A stretch of 64,000 nucleotides of DNA from Herpetosiphonaceae bacterium. GTDB taxonomy: Bacteria; Chloroflexota; Chloroflexia; Chloroflexales; Herpetosiphonaceae. Of this stretch, positions 16,021-28,100 are shown piece by piece. Made by a program: the position numbers and the translations under genes. Positions within the stretch are counted from its first letter, which is position 1. Every line of letters begins with the position of its first letter. The notes under the pieces are model-generated. The model did not search any database and was not told where the DNA came from. It was given only the letters and a program-made list of their open reading frames with translations. The stretch is from assembly GCA_013538855.1 (NCBI GenBank), contig JABXJS010000182.1, positions 1 to 64,000 on the forward strand, read 5' to 3'.

Positions 16021-16055
16021 GCGCCTGCGCTGGTGGTTGAGCGCAGGCGCATTTT
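16021..16055 (+). terminator. Stem-loop with short T run
   Basis: An 11-bp perfect stem (GCGCCTGCGCT, 16021-16031, with AGCGCAGGCGC, 16040-16050) around GGTGGTTG is followed by ATTTT. No plus-strand gene lies close upstream, so it may belong to the repeat family of this gap or to an unseen transcript. A related half, GCCTGCGCTGGTGGTTGAGCG, occurs at about 15632. Confidence 0.45.
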
Positions 16056-16117
16056 CCTAGCACGTGTTGGTGGTATTCACACCAAGGTGCGATGGGTAAA
16101 GCAGTGGGCTAGCTGGG

Positions 16118-16154
16118 CAGGCGGCGCTCGCACTCCTCGTGCGAGCGCCGCCTG
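16118..16154 (-). terminator. Hairpin after the giant surface-protein gene
   Basis: A perfect 16-bp stem (CAGGCGGCGCTCGCAC, 16118-16133, with its complement at 16139-16154) encloses a 5-base loop. It ends ten bases past the stop codon at 16165. There is no T run, so it may stabilise the mRNA end or terminate without one. Confidence 0.55.
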
Positions 16155-16164
16155 AGCTGGATGG

Positions 16165-19100
16165 CTACTGCGGATTGATGGTGATATCGCGGCTGATCAG
16201 CGTGACGCTGTCGGGCGTAGCGCTGACCGACGCGGGCACAACGGTGGTCTGGTTGTTATAGCTGACGGTGTAGCTCACAGCGCCGCTGGACTGGCCCTCC
16301 TTGACGTAGGCGACGACCTCGTAGGAGCCATCAGAGTCGCTGTACGCGTATGGCGCGCTGTCGTTGAGGTAGGCCAGCAGCGCGCCAGTCAACTCGACCC
16401 GAGCAGAGCTGACTGGGCGGCCGCTCACGTCGGTGATGCGGCCACGGAAGACGAGCGTCGTCGGATCGACGATGAGATCACGGTCCACGCTGATCTCGTC
16501 CGCACTGGCGGGAATTTCGCCGAAGAAGGTCTGGCTGCCCCAGCCACCGCTGACGACATAGACCAGCGGCAGCGCCGCCGTGGACTCGACGAAGGCGGAG
16601 CAGGAGTAGTACGAGCCGCTGCTGCTGGTTGAGTTGTCGCAGAGGATGCCGAGGCCCGGCGACGAGACCTGGATGGAGGTCCAGGTGACATCGGCGTCGT
16701 AGAGGCGCGCGTGCAGCAGCGCGCCGCTGAAGTTGATGCGGCGGGCGGCGTTGCTGCCACCAACATCAATGTTGAGGCTGGTCACGCCGCTGGCGCTGGC
16801 GCTGTACTCGCGGAAGACGGTTGTGTCGAGATTCGAGTAGTAGCCGTTGACGCTGCCGCCATAGGCGCGGAGCTTCAGCGTGCTGTTGAGCGCACTCGCG
16901 CGCAGGATCACCGCCAGATCGTAGGTGCCGTCGGCGGCGCTGTAGGTGTAAGGATTATAGTCGTAGGCCGCGATCTCCGGCTCCACATACACGGAGGCAT
17001 TGTAGACCGGCAGGCCCTGGGCATTGCGCACCGTGCCGGTGATGTGCAGCGTCGGCGGCGTCAGCGCTAGGTCACGGTCGAACGCCACATAGCCAGCGCC
17101 AGTGGCAAGACTATCGGACAAGCTCAGGGTGCGCGACTGGAGGCCCCACTCGGCGCTGATGGTGTAGGTAACAGAGATAGCCGCCGCCGTGTTGATAACC
17201 GCAGTGCACTCGTAGTAGCGTGAGCCATACAGCTCATCGGAGCACAGCGTCTGCGGACCGTCTGAGATCGTCACTCGCGATGCGCCGGTGTACAGATCGG
17301 GGAAGTCGGCGTGGTTGAGCTGGCCATAGAAATCAACGTAGCGGCCATCGAGCGTCAGCGGGCGCGTGATGGTGGTCAGCGCGTTGGCAGTGGCGCTGAA
17401 GGGCACGCTGAGCGTGGAGGTCAATGCGCCGTAGCGCCCAACATCAAGGGTGTAGGTTAAGGAGCCAGAGGTAACGCCCTGCTTCACAATGGCGGTGAGA
17501 TAGTACTCGCCGCCGTCGGCGGAGTCCGTCCACCACCAATCGGAGAAGGCGGAGCTGAAATCGGGGCTGTTCACCGTGACATAGGCATCGTTGACGGCGA
17601 TACCGGCGCTATCTTGCACCACGCCGTTGAGCTGCAGCATGGTTGGGCTGACATAGACAGTCGGGTAGACATCGAGACTTGAGCCGATCTCGCCAGCGGG
17701 CAGGGTATCGGTAAACACGGCGGTGCCCCAGTCGGCGACGACGGTGTAGGTGACGGAGAACGCGCTGGTCTGGGTGGTCACGGCGGTGCAGAAGAAGTAG
17801 CCATAGCTGATGCTATCGTCGGCACAGAGGGTTTGGCCGCCGAGCGTGCGCAGCGTCACGCTGCTAGCGCCCAAGTTATAGTCGGTGAGGACATGGCGGA
17901 CATAGCCGCTGACGTCGAGGCTGCGATCACTGATCGTCCAGTTGCGCGTGATGACCTGGGTGAAGCCAAGGGCCGTGCTATACGGGATGGTGGCGGTAAT
18001 CGTGCGACCGCCGTAGTTGAGCGCGGCCACAAGATTGCCGCTGAGCTGATCGGCGGGCATGATCACCGTCGTGGTGTAGTTGCCGCTGGCGTCGCTCCAG
18101 GCACTGTTGCTGGCGACCACGCTCGGCTGATCGACAAAGACGCGGTGCGTCGGCAGCGGCTGATTGGCGTTGGTCTTCAGGGTGCCGACGAGGCGGACAG
18201 CTGGCGGGCTAACGCTCAGCTCCTGGGCCACCGTCTGGCTGGAGCCAAGCGCACCAGCGGGCAAGCTGCCCGCTAGCGTCTGCACGCCCCACGTGCCGCT
18301 GACCACATAGCTGACGGCCAGGGCGGCGGTGGAGGTGATGACAGCGCTACAGCTGTAGCTTGAGCCATAGCTGGCCGCAGCCGTGCAGAGCGGCTGGCCA
18401 GCGGCGGTGGTGACACGCACCTGCGCGAACGGCAGCGTTGTAAAGGCCGGATCGCTGCTGCGCACCTGGCCACTGAACGTAACCTGGCGCACATCATAGA
18501 GCAGATCGTGGCTGACGGACTGGAAGCTCACAGGCGGCGCGCTGACCGGCAGCAGCAGCTCCTTGGCGACGCTGCCGAGCGTGACGCGGTAGGTCAGGCT
18601 CGTGCTGCTCTGGTCAGCCTTGAGCATGCCGATCAGGCTGTAGGAGCCAGCGCTATCGACCTGCTGCGACAGCGTGTTCAGCAGCGCAGAGCCAGAGATA
18701 TTGACGTTGGCACCGGCGACCGGCTGGCCGCCAGCGCTGACGACGTGACCAATCAGCTGCACGGTTGTCGGATGGACCAGCAGATCGCGGCTGACCGACG
18801 TGTAGGAGCCGACCGAGCCGGCGGCGACGCTGCCGACCAGCGTCTCGCTGCCCCACGTGCCGCTGACGACATACTCGACGTCGAACGCGGCGGTGGTGGC
18901 AACATTGGCGCTACAGCTGAACGAGGTTGACGTGCCGCTGGTGTTGTACTCGCACAGCGTGCCCAGGCCCGGCGACTGCACCACCACGCGGTAGCTGGGC
19001 ACCGTGATCTGGGTCGCAAAGGCGTTGCGGAGCGAGCCAGAGAAGTAGACCCGGCGCTCGCTGGCGGTGAAGTCGCGGCTGAGCGCGGTGAGCGCGTTCA

Positions 19101-22100
19101 GCTCAGCGGTGAAGGGCACGCTCTCGTTCAGCTCGACGTTGTTGACATCGATCTCGTACTCCAGCGCGCCGGCGCTGACATCGCGCTTGAGAGCGACATA
19201 CGCATCATAGGTGCCAAGCGCGTCAACGCTGATGTAGGAGCTGCTGTCGAGCAGCGCCGCGCCGCGCACGTAGAGCGAGGCCGACGATGGCGGAGCGCCC
19301 TGATCGTCGAGGACCGAGCCAGTCAGATGCAGGGTGGTCGGGCGGGCCGACAGGTCTTGGCCAACATCGACATTCTGGCCGGAGCCAGGCAGGCTTGCCA
19401 GCTGCTTGCTGACCACCACCGGTGCCCAGGGGCCAGTCAGCGTGTAGACCAGATCGAGGCTGCTGGTGCTGGAGATGGTCGCCGAGCACCAGTAGGAGCC
19501 GGACACCGACGTATCGCAGAGCGTGCCATAGCCCGGCGCGGTGATCGTGAGGTGCATGCCAGCGCCATTGATGGTGCGATCGGCCACGCTGGCGGGGATC
19601 AACTCGTTGAGGATATCGCCGTGGAAGGCGAGATACATGCGCTCAAGCGTCAGATCGTGCAGCAGCGTGTTGGGCTGATGCGGCGTCACGCTGAACGGCA
19701 CATCGACCTCCTGCGCGGTTGAGTCATACGAGAAGTAGAAGCGGATGCTGCCGCTGGCGACGTTGCGGCGCACGATAGCGCGAATCAGATAGTTGCCATT
19801 GCTATCGGTGTAGTCGGAGAACGAGTTGACAAACTGACTGCTGGAGAGCGACACATAGGCACCGGAGAGCGGATCGCCCTGATCGTTGCGCAGCGTGCCG
19901 GAGATGACCAGCGACGTGTAGGCAATATCGTAGCTGAGGGTGTTGAGCACGCCGGGCGTGACGCTGAAGGCGGTGACATCCTCGAAGCTGCCGCTGAAGT
20001 TGTTGTTGTAGAGATAGCCGCTGAAGTCAATCGAGCCGGTCAGGACATCGGCGTCCAGCATCTGCGTGATGGTGTACACGCCGCTGGCATCGGTGTTGAC
20101 CGAGCTATCGACGTTGGCATCAGAGAAGCGGTTGCTGTACAGGCTGACCGAGCGGTTGGTGGCTGGTGTGCCATCGAAGTTATACAGGTGGCCGCTGATG
20201 CGCAGCGCCGTGACCGTTGGCGACATATTCTGGGTGACATCAAGGTTGGCACCAGCGGCAGCGACGCTGGGCAGCGTGCTGGTGAACACATACGTGCCCC
20301 AGTCGCCGCTGGCGGTGTAGGTGAGCGGGAAGGTCGTCGTGCTGCTCGTGTCGTAGGTGCACTGATAGTTGCCGTTCGAGTTGTAGTAGGTGTTGGCCGT
20401 ACAGAGTGTGCCGAGGCCCGGCGACTCGACCTTGACCGCGACATAGCGCATCGGCAGGTTGGCGATGGTGTTGCGCACCTGGCCCTTGAAGGTGTAGCGG
20501 CGCTGGGCAAAGCCCACCGGCACTGTCACGCTGTTGAGCTGGCCTGGCAGGGCCGTGTAGGCCACATTGTTGACCGACGTGGACAGGTTCGAGTTGTACA
20601 GCGAGAGATTGAAGGTGCCGCTGGTGCGATTGGCACGCAGCACCACATCGAGCGAGTAGAAGCCGCTGGCAGCGCTCGGCTGCTGCGCCGAGGTCGGCCC
20701 GTTGTAGGAGATATCGGCGCTCGAGGCCGAGACATTCATGCCCTGGATGGGATTCACGCCATCGCTGATCACACCGGTGATGCGCAGCATCGTCGGCGCG
20801 AAGGGCAGGTCTTTGGCCACCGTGCCGCTGCCACCGGGGGCGGGCAGCGTTGCGACGGTGTCGGTGATCACCGTTGCGCCCCAATCGCCGCTGACGGTGT
20901 AGACGACATCGAAGGCGCTGCTGACATCGATGGTCGCGCTGCACGAGTACGAGCTGCTGGCGTAGTTGACGCTACACAGCTCGCCAAGGCCCGGCGAGCT
21001 GACGCGCACCTGCTGGCCGGAGACGGTGGCGGTAGGCACGACGGTATTCTGCAGCGCGCCGCTGAAGGTGAACTTACGGCCGAGGGTGAAGTTGCGCGTG
21101 ATCACATTCGCGGTGTGCAGCGTCACCGGCGTAAAGAAGTCCTGGTTGATCGTGTTGGAGCCAAGGGTGATGCGATAGCTCAGGCGCGGCACGCTGACGC
21201 CACCCTCGACATAGGCATAGAAGTCGTAGGTGCCGGAGATATCGGTCGTTGTCTGCGGCGAGTTGATCAGCTGCGACAGATCGCCGCTGTTGTCGATCAG
21301 GCGCACCGTGGCATTGCTGATCGGCTGGCCATCGCCGCCGGTGACCTGGCCTTTAAGATGCAGCACCGTCGGATCGATGCCCAGGTCGACGGGCACGGCG
21401 GTGGTGCTGCCCAGCGGCGGCAGGCTGGTGATGACATCGGTGCGGGTGATGACCGTCTGGCCCCAGTCGCCGCTGATCGTATAGACCAGGCTGAAGGGAT
21501 CGGTGGTGTTCACATTCGCGCCACAGGAGTAGTTGCGCGTGTAGTACAGCGACTGCTGACACAACGGCCCCAGCTCCGGCGAGGCGATCTCGACGCGGTA
21601 GTAGTAGTAGCCGGTCGGCAGCGTGAGCGACGGCGCGGACGTGTTGGTGAGCGTGCCGCTGAAGTTGAAGCGGCGCAGCGCGATGGTGAAGTCCTTGCTG
21701 ACCGCGTTCAGGCTGTTGGGCGTCACGGCCAGCGGCAGCCGATCGTTGACCGAGAAGCTGTTGTAAGACGCCGTGTAGTTGAGGGCCAGCGTGGTGACGC
21801 CCTTGCGTGCGATCACAAACATATCGTAGCCGCCGCTGCTGTCGGTGGCGTCGCTAGTACCGGAGGCGAGGCTCGAGCTAGACACGCTGACGTAGGCGTT
21901 GTTGATCGGCGCGGCGCTGTCATCGACGACGCCAGTGAGGTGTAGCGTCGTCGGCGTCACGTTGATGTCCTGCGCCACGTTGGTGCTGGAGCCGTTCGTG
22001 CCAGCGGCGACGGTGCCAGTGACCACGGTGCTGAACCAGTTGGAGGTGAAGGTGTAGGTGACCGAGAACGCCTCGGTGTTGAGCACCTGCACGCTGCACG

Positions 22101-25100
22101 AGTAGCTGTTGTAGTGGCCCATAGAGCAGAGCTGCCCGATGCCCGCCGCGCTGATCACGGTGGTGGCGTAGGGCAGCGACATCGTCGGAGCCAGCGTGTT
22201 GATGATCGCACCAGAGAAGTTGATCTGGCGCGATGTAAAGGTGATGTCCTTGGTCACGGTTGTGCGCTGGCCGACCGTGGCGGTGAACGGACCGCTGACG
22301 CTGCCGTAGGCCGAGCCGTAGGCGATCTGATAGTTGAGCGTTCCGGTGAGCACGCTCTGGCGCAGCACCACGTTGCCGGTGTACCAGCCAGTCGCGTCGG
22401 TGGTCAGGTTGAGGTACGGCGTCATGGATGAGAAACCGTAGTACTGACCGGGCAAGTTGCCGCGGCCGCTGATCGTCAGGTTGACGCCGGAGATCGGGCT
22501 GTTGCCGCTATCGCGCAGCCGACCGGTCACGAGCAGCATCGTCGGCGTGGCGGTGAGATTGGTGGTAACCAGCGTCTCCGCACCAACAGCGCCGAGCGGC
22601 ACATTGAGCGTGCCAGAGGCCGCGCCCCAGTCGCCGCTGATCTGGTAGGTGGCGCTGAACGCCTGGGTTGTGACCGAGTCGACGCTGCACGTGTAGTCGC
22701 CCTGGCCGTAGATGCCCGAGGAGCACAGCAGCGTGTTGTCGGGCGCGCGCAGCTGGATGGAGCCGTTCATGCCCTGGGTGGGCAGCAGGCTGTTGCGCAC
22801 CTGGCCGCGGAAGGTGACGCGGCGCAGCGCGAGCTGGAAGTCCTCCTGCTTGTCGTTGAGCGCTGCGGGCGTGATGGTGGCAAAGCTGCGATCAGCGCGA
22901 TAGGCCAGGCGGTTATAGCTAATGGCGTACTGCAGCGTGCCCGAGAGCACACCAGCGCGCAGGAAGCCGTAGCCATCGTAGCCGCCGCTGGCGTTGGTCT
23001 GGACGGTAAGGCTCTGGACGAGGCCAGGGCCGCTGATGACGACCTGCGCACCAGCCATCGGCGTGGTGGAGGTGTCGGCGTTCTCGGCCACGAGCGTGCC
23101 GTGGAAGTGCACGGTGGTCGGCGCGACGTTGAGCTGGAGGGCGTAGTCGAGCGAGCCGCCGATGATCGGCAGCGTGGTGATGTCCTGGCTGAACGTCTCG
23201 CTGCCCCAGGCGGCGCTGACGGTGTAGCGCGCCTCGAACGGCGACTGGGTGGCCACCGTGACCTGGCACTGATAGTTGCCGTTGCTGGCGCTGACGGTGG
23301 TGCAGAGCGGGCCGACCTCCGGCGAGGAGATCACGACCGTCTGGCCGCCGAGGGCCATGCCGGGCACGAGCCGATTGAGCACCTGGCCCTTGAAGATAAA
23401 CGTGCGGCCAGAGAAGGTGATGTCTTCGCTGATCGTCGTCACCGTGTTGGGCACGGCGCTGAACGTGCGGGCGAGGCTCAGCGTGGCCTGGCCGAAGCGC
23501 ACAAGATAGTTGAGATTGCCGCTGCTGACGCCGTTGTCGATGAACAGCGGCAGATCATAGTCGCCGCTGGCGTCGGTGGTTGTCGAGCCATACACTGCAC
23601 CGCTGATTGAGAGCTGCGCATTGTTGAGCGGCGCGCCATCGCCAGCAACGATGGTGCCCTGGAAGCGCAGCAGCGTCGGCGTCACCTCGAAGTCCTTGGT
23701 GTAGGTCGCCGCATCGCCGAGCGCCGGGAACTGCGTGATCGTCGTCTCGTACTGGGCCTGACCGCGCTTGGACACGCTGATCTGGACCGGCAGCGGGTTG
23801 GTGTTGGTGACGACGAAGCTGCACTTGTAGAAACCCTCGCTGTTGGTCTGGACGCTGCACGGCGTGGCCAGCGCTGGCGTGGTGACCACCACCTGCGCGG
23901 CTGGCACGGCCAGCGTGCGCCCGGCCAGCTGGCGGCTGACGACGCGGCCCTGCAGATAGATCGTGCGCACGTTGCCGCTGCCGGGGCCGCCAGGCACCTC
24001 AACCAGCGTCAGATTCTGCGTGACGTTGGTGAGCTGACGCTCGCTGAGCTGCACGAGGGCGCTCGTCGCGGCCGACTGGTACGGCGCGGAGGCTTGCACC
24101 GTGATCTGGGCGCTGGTGCGGCCAGCGGGAACCACGGTGTAGACATCATAGTGACCATTGGCGTCGGTGGTGGCCGTGCCGCTGAAGTCGCCAGACACCC
24201 TGACCGTCGCGCCGCCCTTCGGCTGGCCCTGCGGATCGTAGATGATGCCAGCGACATGCACGGTGGTCAGCGACAGCGCCATATCCTTGACGTACTCGCG
24301 GGTGCCGCCGGCGATCGGCAGGTTGGTGACGGTGCGCGTGAGCGGCTGGCCGAGGTCGTCGGTGCTGAAGCCCATCACCGCGTAGGTGGCGGTGAACGGC
24401 GTCGAGCTATCGAGCTGCACCTGGCACTGGTAGTTGCCGCTGGCGTCGGTGGTGGCCGCACACAGCTGGCCAGCGTCGTTCGAGACGACAACCTGGATAT
24501 TCTGGCGGGCCAGGCTGGAGCGCAGATTCTGCACCGCGCCCTTGAAGATGATCGTGCGCGCGGTAAACGGCAGCTGGGTGTTGAGCGGCGGCAGCTCGGT
24601 GAGCTGGCCAGGTGGCAGGCTATCGAACAGCTGCACGCCATCGGTGTACACGCCACGGTAGCTGATGCGATAGGCGACCGAGCCGCTGACTACGCTGGTC
24701 GGCAGCGGCAGATAGTACTCGTAGTCGCCCTGTGGGTCGGTGGTCGCCGAGCCTGCGGCCGGGCTGGTGACGGCAAAGGTCGCGCCATTGAGCGGGCTGC
24801 CGGTCAGCTCGGTGACGTGGCCGTGCAGCTTGATGGTGGTTGGCGCGATGGCGATATCGCGGTTGATCTCATTGATGAAGGCGGTGCCGCGAATCAGGTT
24901 GTAGTCGGCCAGCAGCGGGTCGCCAACCGTCTGGCCGCCGACCTTGACGGCGAAGGCGGCCTGCAGCGGATTGTCGGTCTCGACCACGCCGTTGCAGCTG
25001 TACAAGCCCTGGCTGTCGGTGGTGGCGGTGCAGATGGTGCCCACAGCAGCCGAGGCAGCGGTGCCGCTAACAACCACCTGGGCGTTGGCGATCGGATCGC

Positions 25101-28100
25101 CGTTGGCGTTTTGGTTGCGCACCTGGCCGAAGAAGTGCACGCGGCTGGAGTTGGCCTGATCGCCGCCAACCGCCGACAGGTCGATGACCAGCGGCTTGTC
25201 GAGGTTGGTCAGCGCACCGGCGGGCACGCTGAAGGGCAGCGAGTCGCTGGCGGTGGCGGTGCCGGCGGGCACGGTGTAGATGACATTGAAGTTGAGCGTG
25301 CCGACCGTCTGGCCGTTATCGAGAATCATGTACAGCTGATAGCGGCCGAGGCTGTCGGTGGTGGTATTGCCGCCATCGCCAGCGCCCCAGACGCCGACGC
25401 GCGCGCCAGCAACCGGGTTGCCGTTCGTATCGCTGAGCACGCCAGAGACCAGCAGCGTCGTCGGGCTGACGTAGAGCGTCTGCGCGACCGGGTAGCGCCC
25501 GCCAAGCGTCACACCGCTTGGATCGACCGGATAGGTGGCGGTGGCGATGCCGCGGCGGCTCACCTGGTAGGTGGCCGAGAACGGCGTGCTATCGCCGACA
25601 AAGCTGTCGCAGGCGTAGTAGCCGAGGCTGTCGGTGGTGGCGTTACAGACGCCGAAGGCCGGGCTAGAGATGACAACGTTTGCGCCAGGCACCCAGCCGC
25701 CGGACACGAGGCTGTTGCGCACGCGGCCGGTGAAGGCGACGGTGTAGCCAGTAAAGGCCAAGTTGCGCGTCACGGTGGTCAGCGCGCCAAACGCAGCGCC
25801 GCCGCCGGGCAGATCGGCCAGATCAAGCTCGGTGTTGTAGCGGCTGACGCCGCCCTGGGTCTGGTAGCTGGCCTGGTACTTGAGCAGGCCGGTCACGCGG
25901 TTGTTGCCGCCAAGATCGCTGTTGTTGGGGAGCGCCAGATAGAAGTCGTAGTAGCCGCTGGCGCTGGAGCGCCCGTTGACCGTCAGCACCAGGCCATCGC
26001 CAGCAGGCGGGCTGGAGACGCTGACATCGGCACCGGCGACCGGCGTCGTGTCCGGCTCCTGAACCTGGCCGATGAGGTGCAGCGTGGTCGGGCTAACGGC
26101 AACGTCGGTCATCTTGGCAAGGGCGCTGCCAGGCGCGGGCAGCTCGCCGTCCTGCACGTCGATGACCAGCTGGGCCGCGCCGACGCCGCTGAGGGTCAGC
26201 TCGGCGGTGAAGGCCTCGGTGGCCAGCACCTCGGTGGTGCAGACGTAGCGGCCGAGATCGTTGGTGGTTGTCTCGCAGCGGCCGCCCTTGATGCCAGCGG
26301 AGACGATCACAACCTTGGCACCCTTGACGCCGCGGTTGGCCGCGCCGCTGGGGATGAGCTGGTTGGTGACCGTGCCGGCGAAGAGCAGATACTTCGCCGA
26401 GTTCTGGTTGATCTGATCGACGATCGTGTCATCGGGCGGCGGCTGCACATTGCCGCTGTCGTCTGGCTCGATGACGATGTCCTGCTCGATCTCGTGGATG
26501 CCGTTGCTGAATAGGTCGAACGGCAGCAGCTGCTTGGCGTAGTAGCGCACGCCGGCATCGGCGACCTCGTAGTGCAGCTCGCCGGAGACAAGCCCGTCGG
26601 GCAGCGGCATGTAGAAGTCATAGTGGCCGTTCTCATCGGCGCGGTAGGATACGAGGCCGGGGCCGGTGACGCGGATCAGGCCGTTGACCAGCGGCAGCTC
26701 GTCGGGACCGATCAGGTTGCCGGTCAGGTGCAGGACATTGTTGGGCGTCACGGCGATGTTCTCGACGTGCTCGGTGATCGCGCCAGGCTGCGGCACATCG
26801 ATCACGGCGGTGGTGGTGATCGGCGCGCCACGGCCGGTGACGCGATAGCTGAGCGTGAGGGTCGAGAAGCTCGCGTAGTCCTCAGGATAGTCGGTCATCA
26901 AACAGCGGTAGAAGCCGTGGGCGAACGTGGTGGTCGCGCAGAGCTGCTTGTTGCCGAGCTCCTGCGCGCGGATGACAACCTTCGCGCCGGGCACATCAAC
27001 CTGCGGCGCATTGCCGAGGAAGACGCGGCCGCTCAGGTCGAAGCCGACGGCCTGGCGCGGCTCGGCACCTGCGCCGGCGACGTGGACATCGAAGCACAGG
27101 CCGCTGGCCAGCAGGTTGTCGGTCGAGCGTCCGGAGGCCAGCTCAAAGGCGATGGAGGTGATGAAGGCTGGCTCGATAGCGGCGACATTGGCGTTGCACT
27201 GCGTGCTCAGCAGCTGCGTGGCCAGCTGCATATAGTCGGTGCCGCCGTTGGCACCGCTGAGATCAGCGGCGGTGGGCATGGTCGCCGTCTGCTCGATGTT
27301 GAAGGTCTGCGGCCCCGCGCCTGGCGCGTAGGTAAAGTACGAGTCGGCGGCAGTGTTGACGCGCCAGGCCTCGTAGAAGCCGCTCCAGGTGGTGTAGGTG
27401 TTGCCGTCACGGTCGATGAAGTCGGTCTGGCTGGGATCGGGCGTGCCGAGCAGGCCGCGATAGCCGCCGGTGCCAGGCAGCTCGACCGAGACATTCAGCG
27501 AGACGATCGGCTCCTGCTGGTCGCCGACGACGAGCAGGTTCTCCGAGAGCGTGCCGACGTGGATGCGCACGAGGTCGCGCGGGTCGTTATCGGCGGGGTT
27601 GGCGTTGGGATCGATGGCCCAGACGGTCATCGAGTTATCGCGCTCGACCTGGAGCACCGAGTCGCCCATGTGATAGAAGCCAGGGGCGAAGTCGGCGATC
27701 TGGCCGTCGATCAGCAGCTCCAGCGGCGCGTTGGGCAGCGGACTCAGCGGCATGCGCAGCTCGAAGGTGTGCGAGCCAGCGCGCACCGCCGCCGCCGTGT
27801 TGAACGAGGCCCAGTCGGGGTAGCGCGGCTGCTGGGTTTGATCGACAGGCAAGCGCTGCTGCCGCACCTGGACCGACAAGCGCTCAGGGTGCGTGATGTT
27901 CTCGGTGTAGGTGAACTCGCCGAGCAGCGCGCTGGTGTGCTTGTAGCCATCGAAGGTCGCCAGGTGCGGATCGCCGAAGGCCTGGCCGACAGCGCGGAAG
28001 AAGTCGACGATGGCGTTGAGCACCGGCCACAGGCTAATACAGGTGACGCAGAAGCCCCAGCCACCGCCGCCGCCACCGCCACCGCCGCCGGAGGGCCAGG

